64,000 nucleotides of DNA, taken from Irpex lacteus. Taxonomy: Eukaryota; Basidiomycota; Agaricomycetes; Polyporales; Irpicaceae. The notes beneath the pieces were generated by a model. It saw nothing but the letters and a program-made list of their open reading frames with translations. It ran no database searches and was not told the DNA's origin. Shown in pieces: positions 32,803 to 43,288 of this stretch. The position numbers and the translations under genes are program-made. Every line of letters begins with the position of its first letter. The stretch's first letter is position 1. Location of the stretch: positions 1 through 64,000 of the forward strand of contig MQVO02000019.1 of NCBI GenBank assembly GCA_001986395.2, given 5' to 3'.

Positions 32803-35128
32803 TCACTTCTGAGAATCAATCCTATCAAACCAGACTTCAGCTCTCTCCCTTAGTACACTCGCACAATCACCTCCAACATCATGATTCCTCTGGCTATCAG
32901 TCTCTTCACCGACGAGGCCGAACAGGCCGAATCCTTTAACCTTGGAGCTGACATGCTCGGGAGAGGTGCATGAATTCTCCCTATTTACACCAGCATCTCC
33001 TTCTACACAGTATCCGGTGGCGAATTGCACCCTTGCCCTCGTCTCACCTGTTACAGCACTCTCAAACGCCGTCTTGTTCTTCCCAAAGCCATATGGGAAT
33101 AGGTACGTCGCCGTGAACTCGAAGCTGCCAGCATATTCCTCGCAATTGTACTCGTTTTCGGGTACAAGAGAGTCGGAGAGATGAGAGAGATGGGTAGAAG
33201 AGGACGGAGAGGCACGGGTGAGTCGCCCATGAGATACCCACAGCCCCGGGAACGCAAAGTAAAGAGTGTTTGTAGTGGCAGTGACGTTCTCCAATGCGCT
33301 GTACACAGAGAGTGTGTCTTTGCATTGCCTTTGGATATGGGATGCGATGGAGTTCGAGTGCGGTGTGGGTATGCGACGGGAGTGAGGGTGGCATAGTATG
33401 ATGTCGGGGTAGCCAGGGCTCCTGTACACCCCTACGTAGTCCTCCAATGGTATTACGGTTTCGCCGCTATCAACCTGTACTCCTGGGACCAGCGATGCAG
33501 GTGACGTCCCGGAATTCACAGGCAGCTGCCCGCCAGCAGTGTACTCGTTTGCATACCCTTCGATTTTAGACTTCGATACCCCTAAATAGTTATCTATGAT
33601 GCGGAACGCCAGAGCAGCCTCTTCAGCGTGTTTACCGTCTGCGTTCCCCAAGATGACGATCCCAAGTTTGTGAGAGGGTAAGAGGTAAATGTAATCTGAA
33701 AAGCCTGGAATTGCGCCTGGATGAGAGAGTATCTGTGGCATGGGATAACACATATCCATGAGTTTCCAGTTCTTCCGAAATGGCACGGCATGACTCACCT
33801 CGTAGCCTTGATAAGAGTGACGAATCCACCCGTGCCCGTACCCAGAGAGCGACGAGTCTGGGAATGTGGGCGAGGGATCTATAATAATGTGTGCGGACGT
33901 TTATGCTCGTATGGCTGAGGCGGGAACGATGGTGGCGTTCGTCACCGGGTCTACCCCGTCGTTGAGAAGTGTTCTGACCCATTTTGCCTATAACAAAACA
34001 GCATAGCCACAGATAGATCAGTGTGCGTTGGAAGGAAAACTAGCAGCCATGACTCCGTTTGCTAACGCACCAGATCAAGAGCATTCGAGATGATCCCCAT
34101 GGGACCGGCGACGAGTGGGACGCTTTCTTCCCCGAACCAATATGGAATACGACGCCCAAATGCCGTCCATGATTGTGTAAGGGGGCCTTTAACAGAAGCC
34201 TCGGATGGGCTGAAAGTCGTGTGTGTCATGTTCAGTGGGTCGAAGATGCGTTGTTTGACAAATTCGGTGTAAGGCATGCCAGAGAGGATAGAGATGACAT
34301 GAGCACCAAGGATATACATCTGGAAGTAACAGGATGACGCGCTCAAGATACTGATCAAGCAGAAAACGGGGATTATGAAGCTTCGTACCTGATTGTTGTA
34401 ATGATACCGTTGTCGCAGCTCAAAAGCTGGTCGTAACAGCCGCTGTCGACGTATGACGTCTACCGGTGAGTCCGTGGGTTGATATGAAAGATCGTGCCTA
34501 CCACATCTAGTTTAGCACGTACTTCCTTGCACCCCGTACACTTATGGAGTCGAGCTACTTACCTAGGAAAGCCAGACTGATGAGAGAACAGATCGCGGAA
34601 GTCGGCCTTCTCAGTCGTCCACTTGTCCTGAAGTTCCCAGTCATCTGGTAGGATGTCCTTGACTTTGGTGCGCCAGTCGAGAGCGGTCACGCCTTCCGGC
34701 AATGGCGTGACGTTCCGTCCGTGGGCGAAGTCGTTCATGAGGATCCCGAAAGAGCTGACCAGGAAGGCTTTCGAGCATGACGCAATACCAAACATTGTCT
34801 ATAGTTTGTAGTATATTTCAGTGCTCATGACTAAGAATAATGTGGATGAGATAAGTTCATAAAAAATTACATCAGTTGTCATCTCATCGCCTTCCTCTGT
34901 CCTGACACCGAAGCTCGCCGAGTCGAAGGAGCCGTTGAGATGGACGACAGAGAGTGATAAGCCTGGTATAGTGGCATTCTTGAGGAGTTCGTCAGCGAAC
35001 TGCTTTATTTCAGGTGTAATCGAGTTGAAGCTGTTTTGTTCCGCGACAAACGATACTTGCTGAGCTGCTGTTCGAGCCATATGAGGCAGCAACACCACAG
35101 TAGCCGCTACTCTGCGCCCCCATATCAT
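32803..35128 (-). CDS. Secreted serine beta-lactamase-fold hydrolase, with one in-frame TAA
   Basis: Six exons (35128-34871, 34798-34563, 34506-34389, 34319-34071, 33987-33799, 33732-32803) sum to 660 codons. A hydrophobic, Ala-rich N-terminus follows MIWGRR and suggests secretion. Family marks are present: SCSK (Ser93/Lys96, the SxxK nucleophile motif), YNN (about 201-203, the YxN motif) and HPG (about 354-356, replacing KTG). The fold matches class-C beta-lactamase/esterase-like (PF00144) proteins, which in fungi hydrolyse esters, peptides or lactones; the substrate cannot be read. A TAA at 33903-33901 interrupts exon 5 although everything around it remains in frame. No canonical intron removes it. 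Recent nonsense mutation, readthrough or sequence error are the options. Confidence 0.75.
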
Positions 35129-36357
35129 CCTTACAGTTTGAATGTGCGCAGGATTCTGCTTGTTTTCAGGTCAGTCGACAATCATGGTCATCCACACTTA
35201 TAGCACGTGCGAGAGACATACCTATGAACCACGAATTGCAGTAGCCGGTCGTTGAAGGTAGTAGTGGTAGTACGACTTGAAGAAAGGTACGCCCGATGTC
35301 TTCGGGGATCGCAAAATGTGTGGATACCTCATCAGGACGACCCTAGATTGGTTCTGCGTGGATTGCGGTCAACCAGGGAGGACTTGAATAACAGCACCGC
35401 CGGAATCATCTTCGGGCGGGGATACGAATTGGATACGTTGGATAAGGCGTTTGGCGATGTTCATCGAGCTGACCCAAATGAACGCTACATACAGCCCACG
35501 AAGTACGCACCCTGTGAAGAACGTAAGCTCTTACTACATACCTGTATCGACAATGATTAATTTCATTGAACATTCACTGCCAGCGATCCGTGCTCTCCAT
35601 GCAGCTACTAAGTCGCCAAAAAGTGGATGATTCGTTGTGGCAGTTAGCAAGTATGATGAACGCATCGAGATGTCATTCGGCTGTCCCTTCATTTTGTGCT
35701 ATTATACGGTTACTGAGACCAGAAGTGTGAGATCAGACTAAACAAGTATCTTCAATAGAAACAAAACACGTACTTCAGTACTTCTATCCATTAAAGGTTT
35801 CGTACACAGAGACTCCTCGTGCATTCGCATGCTTTGTCAGGCCGTAATAGATACATTTATCGCCTATTTTCAGACGTGGTGAGCCTCACAGTGCGTCAGA
35901 AGTTTTCAGAAGATGTTGAACTTAGGGAGAGAGAGTACGATACCTGCATTCGTCGGTGCGTATGTGAATCGCAATCTCGATTTCGGCAGGCGCCGGCGCC
36001 GGCGCTGGTCCGTCGCACGATGAAAACTCCAAGTATACAACATGAGTATATAAGATAATGTGCTACTAAGATGGTTGATTCTTCAGCTTGAAGCTTAACA
36101 GTAGTTTGAGCACTATAAGTATATTGAAGTAGTACTGCCCAGCAAGAGTGACAGAGTAACCAGGCCTTCGGCGTGTCGGTGATACGATCACCGGAATCAC
36201 CGATCAGCGTTTTCCACCCCTTCAACTCGTGCTCTGCACTTCTACTTCCTACACGTTGTTTTTGACCATACTCACAAACGCATCCTGAACATCGATTCCT
36301 TGGTCCAGTACGAAAACCGACCTATCTAAGTCTACTAGCTGAGAATACAGATTCGAT
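35129..36357. other. Divergent intergenic region, mostly featureless
   Basis: This separates the start codons of the beta-lactamase-like gene and the Lcl3-like gene. A plus-strand ORF at 35252-35560 has partly protein-like composition (YELDTLDKAFGDVHRADP) but no start context or partner exon I trust. A GC-rich GGCGCC tandem (GCGCCGGCGCCGGCGC) lies near 35991. Confidence 0.4.
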
Positions 36358-37517
36358 ATGGTGTGGCCGCTTACTAGCAGCCAAGCCAAGAAGCCGGAGC
36401 CATGGTCCATCGCATACGCTCAGGACTATGTAGCACGGATGCCTTCTGAAACGATTGCTTCATTCTGCCTAGGTGCCTCAACATACGCAATAGCGAGTTT
36501 CATTCGTCGTAGATACTTCGTGCGCATTCCCAGCGCGGACTGGGTCACTCCGGATATGCTGAAGACACGATGGTTCAAAGGGCGAGTAACAGCGTATGTG
36601 TACCTGTTACTATAGTCATTGCCAAGTAACGGCACTGAAATCTCGCAGTGTCAACGACTCAGACAACTTTCGCTTCTACCATACACCTGGCTTCGGTTTC
36701 AAAAGAATTCCGGAGAAAACGAAACGTGAGATGCTCATGAATACGCGGAAAGCAACAGGATGACTGATCTCTAGCGAAAGTGGAAACCATAAGTATCCGA
36801 ATAGCTGCTGTTGATGCACCCGAAGTACGCATCTTACGCTGGTATTCTTAGTTGACTATAGTTAACGTTGCCTCAGGGAGGACATTTCAAGGGTCAGGAG
36901 CCGCAGCCTCATTATGCCGACGCTTTGCGATGGTTTACCGACAGAATCCTGGGAGAAACGGTCTACTGCAAAATGATGCGCAAGGACATATACGGTCGCA
37001 TCGTAGGTCGATGGTGTAACACTCAGCGCTCGTGCTTATGAGCTGAGGCACCAGCACTTCTACTCTCCAGGTCGCCGTAGTTCGTGTTAAACCCCCAATT
37101 ATCCCGGGGTTCATATACAAAGGTTATGATCTGTCCGAGACGATGTTACGTGCTGGGTGGGCAGTCGTATACAAGAACCCAGACGCTGAGTATGGTGATT
37201 CCAAGAAGGCAGATCTCCTGCGCATGGAAGAAGAAGCGAAGTAAGCAGCACGCCTTCAACTCCTAGCAGCTCACCCGAAGAAGTTGACTGCTGACGTGAC
37301 GTTGTTCATCTGTAGGTCTGCTCGAAGAGGGATGTGGAAAAATCCAAATGAAGTGATAGAGCTTCCGTCGGAGTATAAGCGACGATACGCCGCGGCTGCA
37401 GCTGCACCACCGCAAGGAGCCACAGACTCAGACACCTCCGACAAGAAATCGAGCACGGCGAAGATTAAGGACAAAGCTGCTGGTCTCTTGAGCAAGGTCC
37501 TCTCGTCAAAGACTTGA
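36358..37517 (+). CDS. LCL3: Lcl3-type membrane-anchored endonuclease (staphylococcal nuclease fold), 286 aa
   Basis: Six exons (36358-36593, 36649-36725, 36775-36824, 36877-37002, 37071-37240, 37316-37517) sum to 287 codons. A membrane segment lies about residues 33-49 (ASFCLGASTYAIASFI). The nuclease domain follows: VNDSDNFRFYHTPG, then SIRIAAVDAPE, whose Arg113, Asp118 and Glu121 match Arg35, Asp40 and Glu43 of the staphylococcal enzyme, and YGRIVA, whose Arg162 matches Arg87. It is therefore probably active and calcium-dependent, as known for the fold. The yeast Lcl3 protein is associated with mitochondria. The C-terminus (residues about 240-286) is Ala/Lys/Ser-rich and variable. All introns are canonical. 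Confidence 0.9.
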
Positions 37518-38665
37518 GATTGGCCACGACGCTTGGAGCTCTCCTCGCTAATAACATTCCATCTATGACGTCTTGAGAGCGGGGTACAGGGCACAATGTG
37601 ATTTTATTGGGAACGACGATCTGCCTGCTACTGAGTGGGCTGTCATGGTGGGAGAACATGCGCACTATGATGTAATTATTAATTTGCAAGGAAAGCATCC
37701 TGTCCGACGTTAATGTGCGGTGGTCCATACACGCAAACATAGCCCCTTATTCCTCAGGGTGAGGTATATACTCACATCATGGCCAGTATATACAAGTTGT
37801 CGTGCACCACGCGGGCTCATATTAGTGGGGAACAAGAGAAAGAGAGAGAAATGGCTGCAGTGGATCGGAACGCTGCGGCACTGGCACGACTAGTAGTGAG
37901 GGGCACGAGTGAGTGAGGTCAGAGATGATTCAGAAAGGAAGGAGACAGGGCGGAGGACTCTGATGCTATATGGTACGTCAGCGCCATTTCAGGAGGCGTA
38001 GAGTCCGCACATATTGCCCTCTTTGGAAGGAAGTCCAACGTCCAATTGCAACAGCGAGCGAGCGTCAATCCTTTGTACAGCTTTACTGTGATCCACTAAC
38101 CCATCAACGCTACTTTTCTCGCTTTCAGCATCAATGATAGGCCCGCGACGGTGGCATAGATGCAGAAGTATGTCTAGCACCTAGACTTGCTCAGATTTCT
38201 GGTGAGTACAAGCTGGTCGTTGGACTCAGGCAACTTATCCAAGTTCGACGTCCTACTAGGCTCGGAGTCAATATGTCTGCCATTGGCTACAAGACGACGT
38301 GTTCCAGACCCGGAGTTAACATGCACCGCAGAACAAGCGCATTGTTTGCATTAGAATGTCAACTTTTCTTTCTAGACTTCAAAAGATGCAGCTCCCGCAC
38401 TTGACAGCTGTGCCACTGGCTACTAGTACGTGCCTGATATGTTCCAGACAAGGACCGTAGCATGGACCGCTGCTCTAACGGCGCCAGCTCTACGCCGACA
38501 GGACTGCCTGAATCACGTATATAGAGGACAAACGAGCGATATGTGACCTACAGGCAAGCCTTACAACCCCCGAACTTCCTTTTTTTGCAATCCCGTTCGT
38601 TACTCCAACCATCCTACACATTACCTCCTGCCGAACGTATATCATCTGTCTATTTTACCCCTACG
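37518..38665. other. Intergenic; TATA-like box before the 38.7-kb gene
   Basis: No supported gene. CGTATATAGAGG near 38516 lies about 145 bp upstream of the next start codon and is a plausible TATA element. The ORFs here are short and not protein-like. Confidence 0.4.
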
Positions 38666-40055
38666 ATGGACCCTCTAAGCCAGGCAACCGCATGGGCCGC
38701 GACAAAGATAACTTCGGCCGCCATCGATCTTGCGACTGGCGAACTGAAGAAGGGGGCTCAGTCGGTCTGGGAACAGTACTTCGTGGCTGCTCAAGATCAG
38801 GTATGTCCCACTTCGTAAGCTTGCTCGCAGGCACACGTTCGAACGCTGATATTGATGTCATGTAAAGTTCCGGAATATGCAGGTCGCGATCGAAAAGAAA
38901 ATGGACGAATCCGTTGAAAAAACGGTTCAGAAAGTCGCAGAAAACCAGTACTTCGTCGAAATGACCAAGATTGTCACGGCGTTCCAGACCTGGACAAGTC
39001 TTTGGGCCGATGCGCTTGAGGACGCCAAGAAGGGGGACCACTCTGCGCTCAAATCGCTTCGAGAGCAGCTCAGACACAGCGAGACCGGGGCAGCCAACCG
39101 GTTATCTCTCTTGGACAATTACCTTATGGGTACCGGGTCGGTGGGGAGTGGATCCGGAGGGTTCATCAAGGTCTTGGAGGAAGGGCTCTTCCAACGACTG
39201 AAAGACGACGACTTCTTCACCATCCAGTTGTACTACGATTCCATCCTCGTCCTCATGTCCCGACTCCTTCGGATCCAGCTCGTAGGTTTCTACTTTCGAT
39301 TGTGCACAATGGACGAGCCGAACGAAGATCGAGCGAACAAGTGGGTGCAGGAGCTGACGGAGAGGTTGAAGGCGCAGAAAGAGAAAATGCTCGAGTGCAT
39401 GCCCCTACTTGTCCGGAAGCTGAAATCGGATTTCGACACGACACCGATCCCAGCAGAACATTGGTGGAGGTTCATCAACGAGGGAGATCGTTCTCATTGC
39501 CTCGCTTTGGTTGCGGCTCGACCTTGGTACTATGCGGCCGGCCTCACCCACGGCGTGGGAGATATCTACGCTTTGTGCAAAGGTGACGGTACACACCCTT
39601 GCCCCCAGCACGAATGGCGATTCGAGAGACCTTTGCTTGTCGATCGTGAGCCGAGCCCGAAGACAAGCGCGGAGAAGCATCCTACAGCCGACCGGGACGG
39701 TGACAAACAAGAGTTGGAGAACCGTACCAAGGATCACGAACTCGATCTCACCTTCCTGCTCAGTCGGCACTCTCACAAACGCTTAAGGCTCGGTACTGAG
39801 CTGAAAGCGAACGGCGACAGATATTGGAATGCTGAGGTGGCCCGTGGGTGGGTCAGCGAGTACGTCTGGAATGAAGGCCTTGTACGCTTCAAGGTGTTGC
39901 CTACGAAGGGAAAGCCTCTTCCGACGTTTCGACTGCTCGGTATCATGCCGGAGCGTGCGAAGACGTGGAAGGGCTTGGACGCTTTTGCCTTCAATCCCAT
40001 GCCTGACACGGAGTGGTTCTTGCAGGACGAAGGTACTAGTCAGAACGACTTTTGA
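38666..40055 (+). CDS. Orphan two-part protein, helical N-half and Trp-rich C-half, 440 aa
   Basis: Two exons (38666-38800 and 38868-40055) sum to 441 codons. I do not recognise the family. Residues 1-235 are strongly helical and amphipathic (LATGELKKGAQSVWEQYF, MDESVEKTVQKVAEN, DDFFTIQLYYDSILVLMSRL) with a Gly/Ser loop (GTGSVGSGSGGF) in the middle. Residues about 240-440 are richer in Trp, Tyr and Arg with short strands (HEWRFERPLLVDREP, YWNAEVARGWVSEYVWNEG). Homologous-looking proteins occur in mushrooms, to my recollection, but without an assigned role. No signal peptide. An upstream in-frame ATG at 38543 exists; MDPLSQATAW gives the natural helical start. Confidence 0.75.
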
Positions 40056-40614
40056 GTATTTTTTCGGTTACATCTTGCTTTATAGAAGCTACTTCATTGT
40101 TACCAAGACGATCCTGACATCTCGTGTGGATTTGCCAAAGCATACGATAGTTTTCAGTTGCGAGGAGCTACCTATTACTGCGTAGCAAATAAGCAGACTA
40201 CTTAGTGTACCATGATGTACTAGATATGAATTCGAACACAATGCAGCCCCCACCAGTGCTCGATGCAAACGCGAGTTCGCATGCCTCGGATGAGGTAGGT
40301 TGGCACGTACCCTGTTACGGTATAAACCACTGGGAAACATTAACGTTGTTCGCGACCTATATTCCAGGAGGACGCTGGCTTCAGATTACTCTGATATCAT
40401 AAATGCAATTCTTTGCGAAGATAGAGCTATCGGTTATACAAAACTTTAGTACTAATCTGCTACCGTCCATATTCGTCGTAATCCACCGCGCACAGCCCAG
40501 TATTGGTACAACCAGCACTCGCACCGAGGGTGCTCTACCACCCACTCAGTCCAAATAAATAAATATACATATATCAGCATACGCTCAATCCCTTCAAATG
40601 TTGCAGCTCTTCAT
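40056..40614. other. Convergent intergenic region
   Basis: This is the 3' flank of two converging genes. No ORF or repeat of note; TATA-like ATAAATATACATATAT near 40556 lies just past the stop of the minus-strand gene and is probably part of its AT-rich 3' end. Confidence 0.45.
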
Positions 40615-41702
40615 TCAGCTCTTCGCCGGAACGGCTGGGGACTGCCCACTCTGGGAGTCACTAACCGCCTTCAGCAGGCTACCGACACCGACAGCGATTG
40701 ACCCGATCGCATGTGCCGTCCCACTAGCTAGGAACGCCCCACCTGCACCAGCCGAGATGGCGGGGAGCGCAGGGATAGACCCGATGGTGATGAGTACAGC
40801 AGATATGGCGGTCATCGCCTTGGGGTGCTCGGTCGTGAGGAACCCGAGGGCTTGGGAGGCGTTCAAGAGCCACGTTGGGGCTTGAGCGACGGTGGTTGTG
40901 GCTATACGAGTATGATGTCAGCTAGAGTATCATGTAACAGAAACAATGTAGACAAGGTACTCACTGCCACTGGGGGTTCCAGCAGGTTCGGGAGTCGAAC
41001 AAGCTGTCGACCTCTCAGAGTTGTTCACGAGGGTCGACGATGACGAGATGGTCGACATCGTCTCGACTTCGCTCATGGTTGACGATCTCTTGGGTGTCGG
41101 GAACCCCTTGAAAGAAGGGAAGTCCCACGACATCGCCCTCTTCGGCGTTGGCTTGACAGCGATGGGAGGAACGGGCGGTAGGTTCTTCTGAACACTGGAC
41201 GTGCTGCTGATGCTGACGCTATCGCTGTCCTTCTCCTTGTCTTCACCGCGCTTGCCGATGATCCACCACACGCCAGACGGCTTGCTCTGCACCTTAATCT
41301 CCTCCGTCTTCGTTACATCGATATCCCCTGGAGTCCCAGACGCTCAGTCTCTCTTTCGTCCTAAGCAATAGTGCTGAAGTACTCACATCCCAAATTCCTC
41401 ATAGCAATCTTGAACCGCTTCCAGTTCCAGTTATACCGGCCTCCATGCATATTCTTCATCACTGCCTTCAACTCATCGAACCGGGCCTTGGCATGTGGCC
41501 CGAGGTAGTGTTGGCCGACCTTGTGCCAGTACTCCTTGGGCACCTTCCTCGCCTGGCAGCCCTCCTTGATAAGCTTGAGCCACTCGTCGACGGGGACGTC
41601 GCGGCTCGGGTTGCCGGTGAATATTGGCGCGGAGGGCCAGGTGAGGTAGACGGGCTCGAGGTCGAACGGTTTGATCTTGAATGCTTCGACGATGGCAGAC
41701 AT
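40615..41702 (-). CDS. Expanded mushroom-family protein with Gly/Ala-rich hydrophobic tail, 321 aa
   Basis: Three exons (41702-41387, 41327-40965, 40901-40615) sum to 322 codons. The N-terminal 105 residues (PIFTGNPSRDVPVDEWLKLI, CQARKVPKEYWHKVGQHYLG, MHGGRYNWNWKRFKIAMRN) match a pattern I associate with a repeated Agaricomycete orphan family. The middle is a Ser/Pro/Lys-rich linker. The last 90 residues are dominated by Gly, Ala, Ile and Leu (ALPAISAGAGGAFLASG, AIGSIAVGVGSLL), spaced like a glycine zipper that could insert in or lie on membranes. There is no signal peptide. Function unknown; membrane activity is inference. Confidence 0.75.
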
Positions 41703-43288
41703 CGTGAGTGAAGGTGGAAGTAGGGAGGAAGAGAGAGTCGAAGGTGGGGGGAACGCTCTGCTCAACAGGCAGGTGCTGTATGCAGTTCGTCAAAGTGTCA
41801 AAACGACAAAGGATGTACGGAAAGAACAGAAACGAACGCATTGAGGAAGCTATATACATGAACGCAATGCGCTCAAAGGCGCGTTGCATCCGTGCTGCAG
41901 ACCATGGGACGTGCATCGTCGCATCGCTGCATCGTCGGCTAACGAGAAATGGACGAACACGCACTCACTCGGTCTAGGTCCGCCATCCGCGTTCCTGACA
42001 CTATACATCGCGTAAACCCAAGTGAGACCTTATTACTGAATAATGAATAATTAAACCGCCATAAGGCATGCGCAAATAGGAGAGACAATCACGCGAACGA
42101 AGACTCACTGCTGCGTCGACACCGTGTGATAGGTGTGATCCACTCGAAAGGGACCTCGAGGGTCTTCCCCAGATGCACGCATATACCTGCTGGTACTTGA
42201 ATTTGGGGTGGAGTATCGCCTTCTCGACGCTCGTTTGGGAGTTAGTCGCGACCGGTGATCTTCGACTTGTCGGACGGAGCGCCTCGAGGCCGACATGAGT
42301 TTTCATTTCATGCCGACCTCGAGAGTCGAGACGTGTACCTGCACTGCCCTGTGTGCAGCCGGTTAGTTGAGCCAATGCTGCGGCAGATATAATAATCCTA
42401 TGTGGAAGAGGTCGGGGAAACCGTCTTCAATGGCCGGATGGGTAAGCCTGAAGGGGTGTCGAAGGCGATGTTGGGTAGTCAGCTTCAATTACAGTTGGCA
42501 AAGAACGTACCCTGAGGGTCCGGTGTCCTAGCTCATCACTATCGGGCTGGAGAACAAAAGCGCATGCACGTTTCTTGCGTTCACCGAGAGATACTTGGGA
42601 TGCAATTCTTCGTAGTTCTTTGTCCCGGTTGCCGATATGAAATGCTTCCAGCCTCAAGAAGACCCCACAGATTCACAGCCTAGAGAGGGGCATCGAGGTA
42701 CGGACAATAAGCTGTACTTGATGTATAGACTTATTATAGAGATAAGTTCATGAGCAACGTTGTTTAGATAGACTATAACCTCGTACTTCATTACCGCGTC
42801 AGGTGTTGCGTTATTGGGGAACGAGCTGGACAGAAACTAGGGCCAGTAATACCATTTATTTTGGACACCTTTGATTCTGATTCCCCCCGCAAAGCACGTA
42901 TATGAGAAACGACACTCCCGCCTCAGTACTAATGTCCGTGTCAATATGGCTGTTCGTAGATGATAAGTAAGTTGAGCATCGCACAGTCAAGTGACCATAA
43001 CTTACCTTCTATACTCTCCCTAGAAAGTGTTATACGCTGCTGCCCGCGTGTAGTACTAATATAATGGAATAGATTGTCGTGGTCGGTGAGCACTGAGAGA
43101 TAAGTGTCGCGATTGTGCAGGTGAGACCACCAACGGCGTCAAGCGCCCACTCGGAAATTTCCAGATGTGGCAACTGTACGACTCATCCTTCGACCACGAG
43201 CGACCACGACCATCTGACATAGGAGTCTTCGTCGACCGCCCGCACACGGCCGACACAACCCAAGAACGTTATAATCCCACGTATTTTT
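41703..43288. other. Intergenic; one small minus-strand ORF (42427-42657)
   Basis: The ORF at 42427-42657 starts MRLEAFHIGNRDKELRRI and has a protein-like first 49 residues, ending before a donor-like GTACGTTC. It could be an exon or a tiny gene. The rest shows no coding signal. GCCGACCTCGAG and CTCGAGGCCGACATGAG near 42280-42330 are partial direct repeats. Confidence 0.3.
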
